Counted from the first letter of the stretch, positions 8,055 through 17,108 are shown. The stretch is 64,000 bases of DNA from Hyphomicrobiales bacterium (GCA_017305665.1 JAFKKH010000026.1:36001-100000), one strand, 5' to 3'. Made by a program: numbers and translations. The notes: a model not told the origin generated them from the letters alone.

Positions 8055-9434
8055 ATGCGGCTTCTCATCGTTGGCACACTGAAGGGCCAGCTTACGACCG
8101 CCACCAAGATCGCCATGGACAACGGTGCCTCCGTCACCCATGCCGAGGGCAACGAACAGGCGATGGCGGTGCTGCGCAGCGGCAAGGGCGCCGACCTCCT
8201 GATGGTGGATGTCGGTCTCGACATCCGCGATCTCGTGATCCGGCTCGAGGCCGAGCACATCCACGTGCCGATCGTCGCCTGCGGCATCACCAGCGATGCC
8301 CGAGCCGCGGTCGCCGCGATCCATGCAGGCGCCAAGGAATACATCCCGCTGCCGCCCGATCCGGAGCTGATCGCCGCGGTGCTTGCGGCTGTCGCCAATG
8401 ACTCCCGCGACCTCGTCTATCGCGACGAGGCGATGGGCAAGGTCATCAAGCTGGCGCAGCAGATCGCGGGCTCCGACGCCTCGGTGATGATCACCGGCGA
8501 ATCCGGCACCGGCAAGGAAGTGCTGGCGCGCTATGTGCACACCCGTTCGAACCGCGCCAAGCGGCCGTTCATCTCGATCAACTGCGCGGCCATTCCCGAG
8601 CATCTCCTCGAATCCGAACTGTTCGGCCACGAGAAGGGCGCGTTCACCGGCGCCGTGGCGCGCCGCATCGGAAAGTTCGAGGAAGCCAGCGGCGGCACGC
8701 TTTTGCTCGACGAAATCTCCGAAATGGATGTCCGGCTGCAATCAAAATTGCTCCGCGCCATCCAGGAGCGCGTGATCGACCGGGTCGGCGGCACCCGTCC
8801 GGTGCCGGTCGATATCCGCATCATCGCCACATCGAACCGCAACCTGACGGAGGCCGTACGCGAAGGCACCTTCCGCGAGGACCTGCTGTTCCGCCTCAAC
8901 GTCGTCAACCTGAAGATACCTTCGCTGCGCGACCGTCCCGCCGACATCCTCGAACTGGCGCAGCATTTCGTGAAGAAATATGCCGAGGCCAACGGTGTGC
9001 CGGTGCGCCCGATCTCGGCCGACGCGCGGCGCGTGCTGACCACCAACCGCTGGCAGGGCAACGTCCGCGAACTGGAAAACACCATCCACCGCGCGGTGCT
9101 GATGGCGTCAGGCGATGACATCGGTGCCGATGCGATCCTGACGCCGGACGGCGACCGTCTCGACCTTGCCAAGACGGCACCTGCTGTCGCGCACGCCACG
9201 CTCGCCGCCGAACAGGTGACGCGCGCGCTGGTCGGCCGCACCGTGGCTGATGTCGAGCGCGACCTGATCCTCGAAACGCTGAAGCATTGCCTCGGCAACC
9301 GGACCCATGCCGCGAACATCCTCGGCATCTCGATCCGGACGCTACGCAACAAACTCAATGAATACGCCGACGGCGGCATCCCGATCACGCCGGCCGGCAA
9401 CAGCGACCATCGCGCCTTCGTGGCGACCGCCTGA
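8055..9434 (+). CDS. flbD: Sigma-54-dependent flagellar regulator FlbD
   Basis: FlbD activates late flagellar promoters with sigma-54 and can repress early ones. The 459-residue protein has a degenerate receiver-like N-terminus (1-120), an AAA+ domain with Walker A GESGTGKE (about 155), the sigma-54 contact loop GAFTGA at 195-200, Walker B TLLLDE, and a Fis-type helix-turn-helix near the end (THAANILGISIRTLRNKL). AGGAGCAAACC precedes the start. It is last in the fliF run, 47 bp after fliN, and is followed by a strong terminator. Its likely target lies before fliK in this window. Confidence 0.95.
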   Translation: MRLLIVGTLKGQLTTATKIAMDNGASVTHAEGNEQAMAVLRSGKGADLLMVDVGLDIRDLVIRLEAEHIHVPIVACGITSDARAAVAAIHAGAKEYIPLPPDPELIAAVLAAVANDSRDLVYRDEAMGKVIKLAQQIAGSDASVMITGESGTGKEVLARYVHTRSNRAKRPFISINCAAIPEHLLESELFGHEKGAFTGAVARRIGKFEEASGGTLLLDEISEMDVRLQSKLLRAIQERVIDRVGGTRPVPVDIRIIATSNRNLTEAVREGTFREDLLFRLNVVNLKIPSLRDRPADILELAQHFVKKYAEANGVPVRPISADARRVLTTNRWQGNVRELENTIHRAVLMASGDDIGADAILTPDGDRLDLAKTAPAVAHATLAAEQVTRALVGRTVADVERDLILETLKHCLGNRTHAANILGISIRTLRNKLNEYADGGIPITPAGNSDHRAFVATA

Positions 9435-9651
9435 CGTCGCTACTTTTGACGACGGCCTTCAATCCGGTGCGAACCTCTCGCACCGGATTTTTCGTTTCTG
9501 AGTAGCTCGGCGCGTCGGGCTTGCGGAAAATCCGGATCGGCGCACCCGGCTGGAAATCGCGGCCGGTCAGCATCACGTAGGCATAAAGCGCGAGATAGGC
9601 GATCGCGACCGCACCGACAACGTAGAAGATCAGCGTCGCGAGCCGCTTCAC
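9385..9651 (-). CDS. Small single-pass membrane protein
   Basis: I do not recognise the family. The 88-residue frame starts GTG and reads MKRLATLIFYVVGAVAIAYLALYAYV: a basic N-terminus and one strong membrane helix (about 5-29), then a polar tail containing GAPIRIFRKPDAPSYSE. It begins 11 bp after the LLM oxidoreductase stop on the same strand, so cotranscription is plausible. Its last 17 codons run antisense through the end of flbD and its terminator, so the C-terminal 30 residues may not be conserved. The ribosome site is weak. Confidence 0.5.
   Translation of the reverse strand: MKRLATLIFYVVGAVAIAYLALYAYVMLTGRDFQPGAPIRIFRKPDAPSYSETKNPVREVRTGLKAVVKSSDVRRSPRRRDGRCCRPA
9461..9492 (+). terminator. 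Terminator after flbD
   Basis: AATCCGGTGCGA and TCGCACCGGATT form a perfect 12-bp stem around a 5-nt loop with a T5 run. It closes the flagellar operon and lies inside the antisense small reading frame at 9385-9651. Confidence 0.9.
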
Positions 9652-9661
9652 CTGCGAACTT

Positions 9662-10879
9662 TCATCGCGCCGCCGTGATCTTCGCCTTCGGCACCGTCAC
9701 GTTCATCGCCTTGTTGCCGTAACGGTCGGTGAAGGCGGCCGTATCGATCTCCTCGAGCTGGATGTCGCCGCGCATCACCGCCGCCTTCCAGGCCTCCTGC
9801 TCGGCATGCGCCGCGTGGAATTCCGGCATGACCTCCCTGGCGAACAGTTCGAGCGACTCGCAAATGTGCTCGTGGCTGTTCTTGCCGGCCTGGTTGAGCA
9901 GGATCACCTGATCGATGTGCGAGCCCTGGAACCGGCGCAGCTTTTTGCGGATGGTTTCAGGCGAGCCGATCAACCCGCCGCGCAGCGCCGCCTCCTGCGC
10001 TTCGGGATTCTCGCGTTTCCACTTGTTGTATTCGTCCCACATGTTGACGGTGCCCGGCGCCGGGCGCTGCCGGTTCTGCGAGGCGCCGTAATAGCGCAGC
10101 GCGAACTGGAAGAACGTCGCGCCATCGGCGCGCGCCCGCGCCTCCTCGTCGGTCTTGGCGCACATGAAGAACGACACCAGCGCCATGTTCGGGTTGATCT
10201 CGTAGTCGGCCAGTTTCTTCAGGCGCTTGGTGATGGCATTGTAGTAGGCGTGAACCCAGGCATGCGCCGCGTCAGCACTGACGAACTGGAAGCCGAGCGC
10301 ACCGAAGCCGCACCGGCCCGCGCGCTCGATGGTCGGCAGTTGCGAGCACGCCATCCACAGCGGTGGGTGCGGCTTCTGCAGCGGCTTAGGCACGACGTTG
10401 CGCAGCGGAATGTCGAAATACTTGCCGTGGTGCTCGCTTCCGCCGTCACGAAACATCGGGAAGATCGCGCGCACGGCTTCGTCGAAGATTTCCTTCTTGG
10501 TTTCCATATCGCGGCCGAACGGCGTCAACTCCGTGATCGATGCGCTCTCGCCCATGCCGAATTCGCAACGGCCGTTGCTGAGCAAATCAAGCACGGCAAC
10601 GCGCTCGGCGACGCGCGCCGGATGATTGGTGGTGAGCTGGAAGATGCCGTGGCCGAGGCGAATGTTCTTCGTGCGCTGGCTGGCGGCGGCGAGGAACGAT
10701 TCCGGCGATGGCGAGTGCGAATATTCCTCAAGGAAATGATGCTCGACCACCCATGCGTGATCGTAGCCCGCGCGGTCAGCGGTCTCGAGTTGGGTCAGCG
10801 CATTCTGATAGAGGCGGTGTTCGTCGCCGGCTTCCCATGGACGGGGCAGTTGCAGCTCATAAAAGATGCCGAACTTCAT
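9662..10879 (-). CDS. LLM-class flavin-dependent oxidoreductase
   Basis: A luciferase-like monooxygenase of 405 residues, expected to use F420 or reduced FMN on an unknown substrate. It shows the family start MKFGIFYELQLPRPW, the core HAWVVEHHFLEEYSHSPSPE and LDLLSNGRCEFGMGES. ATG at 10879 has GGGAG a few bases upstream; the reading frame extends further upstream but without support. The longer C-terminal region with LRRFQGSHIDQVILL is seen in the larger branch of the family. The neighbouring small membrane protein may be cotranscribed. Confidence 0.88.
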   Translation of the reverse strand: MKFGIFYELQLPRPWEAGDEHRLYQNALTQLETADRAGYDHAWVVEHHFLEEYSHSPSPESFLAAASQRTKNIRLGHGIFQLTTNHPARVAERVAVLDLLSNGRCEFGMGESASITELTPFGRDMETKKEIFDEAVRAIFPMFRDGGSEHHGKYFDIPLRNVVPKPLQKPHPPLWMACSQLPTIERAGRCGFGALGFQFVSADAAHAWVHAYYNAITKRLKKLADYEINPNMALVSFFMCAKTDEEARARADGATFFQFALRYYGASQNRQRPAPGTVNMWDEYNKWKRENPEAQEAALRGGLIGSPETIRKKLRRFQGSHIDQVILLNQAGKNSHEHICESLELFAREVMPEFHAAHAEQEAWKAAVMRGDIQLEEIDTAAFTDRYGNKAMNVTVPKAKITAAR

Positions 10880-11057
10880 GAGGTATCTCCCGCGCGGTCT
10901 TTCTTGTTGGCGGACAGTGTAGACCGCTGAGAAACCGAGTCCACCGCTCCGGCATTCCGTACCGCGGAACATGCCTTGCGCCGGCCTCGCGAATGGTTAG
11001 CTTGCAGCGGGTGAGTCGCGGCATCACTTCGCAGACTCCTTACATCCATCGAGACCC

Positions 11058-12167
11058 ATGACATCCTTTACGCCGCATCAGGATTCAGCGCTGAAAGCCG
11101 TCGCCGACTGGCTGAAGGCCAAGCCCGGCCGGAACGGAACGCCGCCGGTGTTCCGCCTGTTCGGCTATGCCGGCACCGGCAAGACCACGCTGGCGCGCCA
11201 TATCGCCGACGGCGTCGATGGCGAGGTCAAGTTCGCGGCCTTCACCGGCAAGGCCGCGCTGGTGATGCGGAACAAGGGCTGTGACGGCGCCTCGACGATT
11301 CATTCGCTGATCTATCGCGCCCGCGAGTCCGGCGAAGAGCAGCCGAGTTTTGAGTTATGGGACGATGCGCCCGCCTCCAAGGCGAAACTCATCGTGATCG
11401 ATGAATGCTCGATGGTGGACGCAGAGCTCGGCCGCGACCTGATGTCGTTCGATTGCCCGCTGCTGGTGCTCGGTGACCCCGCGCAACTGCCGCCGATCCA
11501 GGGCGGCGGCTTCTTCACCAATGCCGAACCGGATTCGATGCTGACCGAGGTTCATCGTCAGGCCCAGGACGATCCGATCGTGCGGATGTCGATGGACGTG
11601 CGCGAGGGACGCGACCTGGACATCGGCCGTTACGGCGAAAGCGAGGTGGTGGCGCGCAGCGAGCTCGATCCGAGCCGCGTGATGGAGGCCGATCAGGTAC
11701 TGGTCGGCCGCAACAACACGCGCCGCTCGTACAATATGCGATTCCGGCAGCGGCAGAACATCGAGGATCCGCTACCGGTTGCCGGCGACAAGCTGGTCTG
11801 CCTGCGCAACAACCGCAAGAAGGCGCTGTTCAACGGCGGCCTGTGGCGCGTGAAGTCGCGCGCGGCCTCGAAATCGAAGATCATCACCATGCGCCTGTCG
11901 CCCGACGAGGAATTCGCGCACAAGGTGACGAAGGTCTCGGTGCGATCGGACTGCTTTGCCGGCGGAATCGAGGACATCCCGTGGGAGCAGCGCAAGCCCT
12001 ACGACGAATTCGACTACGGCTACGTGCTGACGGTGCACAAGTCGCAGGGGTCGCAGTGGGACGACGTGGTGCTGTTCGACGAGAGCTTCGCGTTTCAAGA
12101 CAGCCGCGCGCGCTGGCTCTATACCGGCATCACCCGTGCGGCGAAGCGGCTCAGCATCGTCGTCTGA
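11058..12167 (+). CDS. RecD/Dda-like superfamily 1 DNA helicase
   Basis: A compact 369-residue SF1B helicase. Motifs in order: Q-like start FTPHQDSALKAV, Walker A GYAGTGKTT (about 35), Walker B LIVIDECSMVD, GDPAQLPPI, and near the C-terminus TVHKSQGSQWDDVVLFD and YTGITRAAKRL of the UvrD_C_2 type. This is the minimal RecD2/Dda architecture without nuclease or OB extensions. It is monocistronic here, so its pathway (repair or restart) is not shown by context. Phage Dda is the closest known model, but no other phage genes are nearby. Confidence 0.87.
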   Translation: MTSFTPHQDSALKAVADWLKAKPGRNGTPPVFRLFGYAGTGKTTLARHIADGVDGEVKFAAFTGKAALVMRNKGCDGASTIHSLIYRARESGEEQPSFELWDDAPASKAKLIVIDECSMVDAELGRDLMSFDCPLLVLGDPAQLPPIQGGGFFTNAEPDSMLTEVHRQAQDDPIVRMSMDVREGRDLDIGRYGESEVVARSELDPSRVMEADQVLVGRNNTRRSYNMRFRQRQNIEDPLPVAGDKLVCLRNNRKKALFNGGLWRVKSRAASKSKIITMRLSPDEEFAHKVTKVSVRSDCFAGGIEDIPWEQRKPYDEFDYGYVLTVHKSQGSQWDDVVLFDESFAFQDSRARWLYTGITRAAKRLSIVV

Positions 12168-12286
12168 CTTGATTAAATTTTAGAAATCCGTCGCAGAATA
12201 CCTGCCCCGCGCATGGAATTCTTGTCTTGTCTGCTTCATGTTTCTGCGGCTTGATCGGAGTTTGCCAACTGGAAGGAGAACCAACG

Positions 12287-12649
12287 ATGACCACAAGATC
12301 AATCGTCGCCGGTGCGCTGATTGCGACAATGTCCGTGATCACCGTGTCTGTGCCCGCGATGTCCGCACCGCTGATGCCGGGACTCACGAATTCCGGCCCG
12401 ATCGCGCCTGTGCAGCAGGTTCAGTACCGTCGCTGGCATCACCATCGTCATGGCTGGCACGGCGGTGGTGGCGGCGGCGCCGGTGCGCTGATCGGCGGTC
12501 TTGCAGCCGGTGCCATTATCGGCGGCGCCATCGCGGCCGGCCAGGCCCAGCAGCAGAACGCCGCTTACTGCTCCCAGCGCTTCCGCTCCTACGATCCGCA
12601 GTCGGGCACCTACCTCGGCAACGACGGCCGGCGGCATCCCTGCCCGTAG
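12287..12649 (+). CDS. Secreted glycine-rich BA14K-like protein
   Basis: A 120-residue exported protein. Residues 1-27 form a signal peptide ending near SVPAMSA. A His/Gly-rich patch (WHHHRHGWHGGGGGGAG) is followed by a small hydrophobic Gly/Ala segment (GALIGGLAAGAIIGGAIAAG) and the C-terminal motif CSQRFRSYDPQSGTYLGNDGRRHPC. That last motif is the signature of the BA14K/lectin-like family of rhizobia and Brucella, surface or periplasmic proteins of uncertain role. AAGGAGAACCAACG precedes the ATG. A strong terminator follows. Confidence 0.85.
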   Translation: MTTRSIVAGALIATMSVITVSVPAMSAPLMPGLTNSGPIAPVQQVQYRRWHHHRHGWHGGGGGGAGALIGGLAAGAIIGGAIAAGQAQQQNAAYCSQRFRSYDPQSGTYLGNDGRRHPCP

Positions 12650-12669
12650 TTTGTCGCCCGGACGAAACG

Positions 12670-12700
12670 AAGGCCGCGGCTCCTGCCGCGGCCTTTTTTA
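12670..12700 (+). terminator. Terminator after BA14K-like gene
   Basis: AAGGCCGCGG and CCGCGGCCTT form a 10-bp stem with a 6-nt loop and a long T-run. Transcription converges from the minus-strand outer membrane gene, whose stop lies 31 bp beyond. Confidence 0.85.
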
Positions 12701-12730
12701 TTTGAACATCGATCTGATCTTGCCGCAGCG

Positions 12731-14422
12731 TCAGCGCTGCAACCGAACGCCGAGCATCACCACGGTCGACGCCGAACTTGCACCTGAAATGTTCGAATCC
12801 AGAATATCGCGGCGCACCTGCGCCTTGATCTGGTATTCGCGATTCAGCTTGTAAACGAGCTCGCCGGAGATCGAGTAGATGGTGTCCGAGCGCGGCGAGC
12901 CCTGATAATCCTGCGTGCCATAGGTGAACCGGCCGATCGCGGTCAGCCAGCGGCGGAAGTCGTGATCCACCTCGAACGTGTAGGTGCGCGTCAGCACGCC
13001 GGAAACGTCGGGTAGCGTGGATTCATCGACGGACGTGACAGAGATGAACTTCGCAGTGGTCAGCGGCGTCGCGGACCATATCAGCGACGCGGTGGTAAGC
13101 AGGCCGGTCAACTGGTTGAGACGCGGGTCCGCATAGTTGCGTATCGCATAGCCGATCGAGGCTTCGCCGGTCAGCAGACGCGTGAATTCAAAGCTGGTCC
13201 CGGCCTTGGCGTAGCCGCCGTTGGAGTCACGCTGGAAGCCGCTGCGATCGAACTGCGTATCGTGAATGCGCGTGTCGGCCTCGACTTCCCCGAACGGCTT
13301 CACGCCCGGCAGCAGATCGTAGCTTACGCGCGCGACCGCGCCGTACTGGTTGAAGTTGCGGTCGTCGTTAGTGGTCGATGTGCCGTCGGTCAGTTTCGAG
13401 TCCTGATACGTCGTGCGATCCACGGTGCCGTTCAGCGAGATCTGCAGCCGGTTGAAATCATGCTCGACACCGGCCGTCCCGCCGGTGGTCGCGAACAACG
13501 GATACCGGCTGAGGCCGGCCTGAATGTTGGGGCTGCCGGGATTGTCGGTGCCGATCTTCAGCCGCAGTTCCGAATTGATGCGAGTGTCGTGCGTGACATC
13601 GATGCGCCCGTCGATCTTGCCGGTGAAGTCGGGCCGGTCCACGTTTGTCGGAACTGGCGACACGACCGGCTGACCGGAGCTATCGATGTCCGGCGGAAAC
13701 GTTGACCCGTAGCCCGTGAACGAGCCGCGCAGATCAACGATGAGCGAGTGACGCTCCCAGTCGGACTTCGCCACGAACTCCGGCGACACCATGTAGAACG
13801 CGGAGCCCTTCGGCTTGTCGAACCGTCCGGGATTGGTGTCGTAGCCGCCCCACAGTTCAACGGCTGATTTGACGAGGAAGCTGCCGACGTAATCGCCGAC
13901 CGCGCCGAACGGATCGTCGTCCGGCTTCAGGCGCCGCCGGGCCGGCTGTCCTTCCACCCTGCCCGCCATCGCCGGCGCAACAGGCGCCTTGTTCGCGGTC
14001 GATGACGGTGGGATCGATAGCGGCGCTGGCTGCGGCACGGCAACGTAGTTGCCGGGTCCCGCGGGCAGCTTCGGCTTCGGCGCGCCGGGATACGGCTTCT
14101 GCTTCTTGCGCTTGCGATTGAAGGAGTCGTAACCGGTATCGGCAGCCCCTGCCGCGGCAGGCACGTCATAGACCGGCGTTTGCCCGATGCGCGAAGGCGC
14201 GGGTGCCGATGGCGCAGTGTCGTCATTGCCGCTGTCGCTGGTACGGCGCAGATAGGAATCCTGCGGCTGGAAAAATCCGCCGCGTGCCGGATTCATCAGA
14301 TCCCGGGTCAGCGTTTGCGCCCCGGCCGGCGAGCACTCCAGGACCATCAGCGCGAGACACGCCAAAGCCGCGCGACAGATCAATGCGCGCTGGCGGCGGC
14401 CCGTCGCTGGACCTGAGGTCAC
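12731..14422 (-). CDS. Outer membrane beta-barrel protein (porin-2/BBP2 type)
   Basis: A 563-residue outer membrane protein. With the GTG start at 14422 it begins VTSGPATGRRQRALICRAAL, a signal peptide cleaved near ECSPAGA-QT. A Pro/Lys-rich linker (about 50-160) leads to a barrel of alternating strands (SAVELWGGYDTNPGR, LIVDLRGSFTGYG) ending VVMLGVRLQR with a terminal aromatic-free strand. This layout fits the putative beta-barrel porin 2 family of rhizobia. An upstream ATG at 14488 extends the protein by 22 residues but has no ribosome site. Substrate unknown. Confidence 0.8.
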   Translation of the reverse strand: MTSGPATGRRQRALICRAALACLALMVLECSPAGAQTLTRDLMNPARGGFFQPQDSYLRRTSDSGNDDTAPSAPAPSRIGQTPVYDVPAAAGAADTGYDSFNRKRKKQKPYPGAPKPKLPAGPGNYVAVPQPAPLSIPPSSTANKAPVAPAMAGRVEGQPARRRLKPDDDPFGAVGDYVGSFLVKSAVELWGGYDTNPGRFDKPKGSAFYMVSPEFVAKSDWERHSLIVDLRGSFTGYGSTFPPDIDSSGQPVVSPVPTNVDRPDFTGKIDGRIDVTHDTRINSELRLKIGTDNPGSPNIQAGLSRYPLFATTGGTAGVEHDFNRLQISLNGTVDRTTYQDSKLTDGTSTTNDDRNFNQYGAVARVSYDLLPGVKPFGEVEADTRIHDTQFDRSGFQRDSNGGYAKAGTSFEFTRLLTGEASIGYAIRNYADPRLNQLTGLLTTASLIWSATPLTTAKFISVTSVDESTLPDVSGVLTRTYTFEVDHDFRRWLTAIGRFTYGTQDYQGSPRSDTIYSISGELVYKLNREYQIKAQVRRDILDSNISGASSASTVVMLGVRLQR

Positions 14423-14621
14423 GATTCCGAAAACTCCAACAAAAACATAAGCTTGCGAAGGGTCCGCCAAAACCGCGACGGAACTCATCGTTAATGGAGT
14501 TAAAACAATTATGGTTAACGAGCCGTTGAAATGCCGGGGCTGCGTCGCATCGCCTGAGCGGCCGTGCTAAAGGACGCGGACAGGATCGGAGCGGCACGTT
14601 CCGCCCCATCACGGAATCAAC

Positions 14622-15635
14622 ATGACCCCATCGAAATCACGGACGGCGACCTCCACCATGACCGGCCAGGCGAACGCGGCTATCGAATCCGCGTTGCGGA
14701 CATTCGAAGCGGAAGCCGGCGGCGTGACCGCACTCGCCGCAGCGCTCAGATCCGATCTCGGTCCAGCGTTCGTGACCGCCGCCGATGCGATCCGTGGTGC
14801 CAGAGGACGGCTGATCGTCACGGGTCTCGGCAAGTCCGGCCACATCGGCCGCAAGATCGCAGCGACGTTCGCCTCCACCGGCACGCCGGCGTTTTTCGTC
14901 CATGCGGCGGAAGCGAGCCACGGCGACCTCGGCATGATCACCGCCGACGATGTCATCATGGCGCTGTCATGGTCCGGCGAGCAGCCGGAGATGAAGAACC
15001 TCATCACCTACGCGAAACGTTTTCGCATTCCGCTGATCGCCATGACCGCGGAACGCGACTCCACCCTCGGCAAGGCCGCCGACATCGTGCTGGTGCAGCC
15101 CAAGGCGCGCGAGGCCTGCCCGCACAACCTGGCGCCGACCACATCCTCGCTGATGCAGCTCGCGCTCGGCGACGCGCTGGCCATCGCGCTGCTGGAGGGC
15201 CGCGGCTTTACCTCGGTCGACTTCAGCGTGCTGCATCCGGGCGGCAAGCTCGGTGCGCTGCTGAAATACACCCGCGATCTCATGCATGCTGGCGACGCCG
15301 TTCCGCTGAAACCGCTCGGCACTAAAATGTCCGATGCGCTGGTCGAGATGACCTCGAAGGGATTCGGCTGCGTCGGCATCGTGGATAGCCACGGCCATAT
15401 CGTCGGCATCGTCACGGACGGCGACTTGCGCCGTCACATGCGTCCCGACCTGATGATGGCGCTGGTCGATGACGTCATGACCAGAAACCCCAAAACCATC
15501 GGCCGCGACATGCTGGCGAGCGAGGCACTGGAAATCCTCAACTCCTCAAAGATCACCGCGCTGATTGTCACCGACGGGAAAAAGCCGGCCGGCATCGTAC
15601 ATCTGCACGATCTGCTGCGCGCGGGCGTGGCCTGA
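14622..15635 (+). CDS. kdsD: Arabinose-5-phosphate isomerase KdsD
   Basis: Converts ribulose-5-phosphate to arabinose-5-phosphate, the first step of Kdo synthesis for lipopolysaccharide. The 337-residue protein has an SIS sugar isomerase domain (about 50-190) with GLGKSGHIGRKIAATFASTGTPAFFVHAAEASHGDLGM-type residues, then two CBS domains (about 225-335). It is divergent from the outer membrane protein gene, a sensible envelope pairing. The start at 14622 lacks a clear ribosome site; ATG at 14658 is an alternative. The GutQ/KpsF paralogue group has the same architecture. Confidence 0.93.
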   Translation: MTPSKSRTATSTMTGQANAAIESALRTFEAEAGGVTALAAALRSDLGPAFVTAADAIRGARGRLIVTGLGKSGHIGRKIAATFASTGTPAFFVHAAEASHGDLGMITADDVIMALSWSGEQPEMKNLITYAKRFRIPLIAMTAERDSTLGKAADIVLVQPKAREACPHNLAPTTSSLMQLALGDALAIALLEGRGFTSVDFSVLHPGGKLGALLKYTRDLMHAGDAVPLKPLGTKMSDALVEMTSKGFGCVGIVDSHGHIVGIVTDGDLRRHMRPDLMMALVDDVMTRNPKTIGRDMLASEALEILNSSKITALIVTDGKKPAGIVHLHDLLRAGVA

Positions 15636-15647
15636 TCGCTGGCCCGC

Positions 15648-16199
15648 TCACGCAGCGTCCTTTCCCGGAAAGCGCGCTGCGTTTGATTCCAACGGCAAGT
15701 CCAGGCCCTTCGCGAGATAGGACACGGTGCGATAAAAACCGCACAGCAGGATAATCTCGAAAATCTTCGCATACTCATAGTGGATCGCCAGTGCCGCAAA
15801 CTCATCCGCGCTGAGCGTTGCGCGGTGATGCAATGCGTCGACCGCAGCAATCAGCGCCTGCTCGGCCGACGACCAACAGACGGAACGGGCATCGCCCAGC
15901 GCCGTCGCGCGCACCTGCTCATCGGTGAGATGCGCCGCTGCGGCGAACGTCGCAACATGCACGCCCCATTCGTATTCGCATTTTGTCAGTGCGCAGGTGC
16001 GATCGATGACGATCTCACGCTCACGCAGCGACAGCGGACCGCGGTCGAGCAGGCTGCCTGCGCGGAATTTCTCCCAGGCGCGCGCATTGCCTGCAAGAAC
16101 GCGAAACAGCATCAGCGGCGGTGCGCCGCGTATGATGCGGTCGAATTGGGTCTGGATATCAGCCTCATAGGGCGGCTCCAGCGGCGCGATCCGTGACAT
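15648..16199 (-). CDS. Carboxymuconolactone decarboxylase-family protein
   Basis: A 183-residue all-helical CMD-family protein. It carries LREREIVIDRTCALTKCEYEWGVHVATFAAA, the larger CMD subgroup signature in which the AhpD-type CxxC is replaced by CEYEW, so peroxidase activity by a thiol pair is not expected. AAGGAG lies 7 nt before the ATG. It is divergent from an HxlR-type regulator across two identical inverted repeats, which suggests control by that regulator. Its reaction is unknown. Confidence 0.82.
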   Translation of the reverse strand: MSRIAPLEPPYEADIQTQFDRIIRGAPPLMLFRVLAGNARAWEKFRAGSLLDRGPLSLREREIVIDRTCALTKCEYEWGVHVATFAAAAHLTDEQVRATALGDARSVCWSSAEQALIAAVDALHHRATLSADEFAALAIHYEYAKIFEIILLCGFYRTVSYLAKGLDLPLESNAARFPGKDAA

Positions 16200-16213
16200 C
16201 GGCGAACTCCTTT

Positions 16214-16230
16214 GCTACAATAATCGTAGC
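16214..16230. promoter_or_regulatory. Operator copy 1, GCTAC-N7-GTAGC
   Basis: GCTACAATAATCGTAGC is an inverted repeat with 5-bp arms. It starts 15 bp upstream of the CMD gene start on the minus strand. An identical pair of arms lies 22 bp away (two helical turns). Confidence 0.7.
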
Positions 16231-16235
16231 ACGAT

Positions 16236-16252
16236 GCTACATTTTTAGTAGC
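16236..16252. promoter_or_regulatory. Operator copy 2, GCTAC-N7-GTAGC
   Basis: GCTACATTTTTAGTAGC repeats the arms and 7-bp spacing of the first copy and ends 18 bp before the HxlR-type gene. The pair together also forms an outer palindrome TTTGCTAC...GTAGCAAA. Two dimers could bind on one DNA face and control both genes. Confidence 0.7.
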
Positions 16253-16270
16253 AAATGACAAGAGGTTCGG

Positions 16271-16684
16271 ATGGCAAAATCGGCGGTCAAAAGGCATGGG
16301 GCAAACCCAAGGCAGAGCCGGAAGGCCGGACAGATGCCCGCAACCGGCCAGGCCGTGCGTGGCTCACGGACCGGACGGCCGATCATGGTGCTGCTCGACC
16401 TGCTCGGCCGGCGCTGGACTCTGCGTATCCTCTGGGAACTGCGCGAGCGATCGCTGACCTCGCGCGCGTTGCGCGAAGCCTGCGACGACGCCTCGCCGAC
16501 CGTGATCCAGTCGCGGGTCGCCGAGATGCGCGAAGCCGGATGGCTCGCGCTCAATCCCGCAGGAGGCTACGGCCTGACGGCGAGCGGTCAGGAATTGCTC
16601 GCGACGCTGATGCCACTGCACCAGTTTGCCGAGCGCTGGAGCCAACGGGAGACAACGGCGGCGATCACACCGCCGCCACGGTGA
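16271..16684 (+). CDS. HxlR/winged-helix transcriptional regulator
   Basis: A 137-residue DNA-binding protein. After a basic, disordered N-terminus (1-38) it shows the HxlR-type core LLDLLGRRWTLRILWELRERSLTSRALREACDDASPTVIQSRVAEMREAGWL, with wing GYGLTASGQELL. It probably binds the paired GCTAC/GTAGC repeats in the 71-bp gap to the divergent CMD gene and represses both. Effector unknown. Its 3' end overlaps the convergent NfeD gene by 20 bp. Confidence 0.85.
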   Translation: MAKSAVKRHGANPRQSRKAGQMPATGQAVRGSRTGRPIMVLLDLLGRRWTLRILWELRERSLTSRALREACDDASPTVIQSRVAEMREAGWLALNPAGGYGLTASGQELLATLMPLHQFAERWSQRETTAAITPPPR

Positions 16685-17108
16685 GGCTCGCGCCGTCGGC
16701 CTGCACGATCTTGACGCGGCTGCCGGCGGGCGCATCGGGCCCGGCGACGCGCCACACCGTATCGTCGATCCGCACCGTGCCAAGGCCATCCACGATCGGC
16801 TTCTCCAGCGTGCAGACGCGACCGACCAGCGCATCGGCGCGCTTGTTGAGGAACGGGCTATTGTTGGCGCTCGGGTTCGGTCGCGCCAGACGCCGCCACA
16901 ACGGAACCGCTGCCGCGGCAAAGATCGCAAACAACAGGATCTGCATCTGCCACGACGGATGGAAGACGAACGACAGTACGCCGACCAGGAACGCGGCGAG
17001 GCCGAGCCAAAACAGAAAGACGCCGGGCGCCAGCAATTCGAGCGCCATCAGGATCAGACCGAAGATCAGCCAGTTCCACGTGCCCAGCGACACGAACATG
17101 TCGGTCAT
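16665..17108 (-). CDS. NfeD-family membrane protein
   Basis: A 147-residue short NfeD protein: three membrane helices (about 10-30, 32-50, 55-72) and a C-terminal OB-fold (about 85-145, VGRVCTLEKPIVDGLGTVRIDDTVWRV). NfeD proteins pair with SPFH/stomatin proteins in membrane microdomains, and the SPFH gene ends 23 bp upstream on the same strand. The pair is almost certainly an operon. Confidence 0.92.
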   Translation of the reverse strand: MTDMFVSLGTWNWLIFGLILMALELLAPGVFLFWLGLAAFLVGVLSFVFHPSWQMQILLFAIFAAAAVPLWRRLARPNPSANNSPFLNKRADALVGRVCTLEKPIVDGLGTVRIDDTVWRVAGPDAPAGSRVKIVQADGASLTVAAV

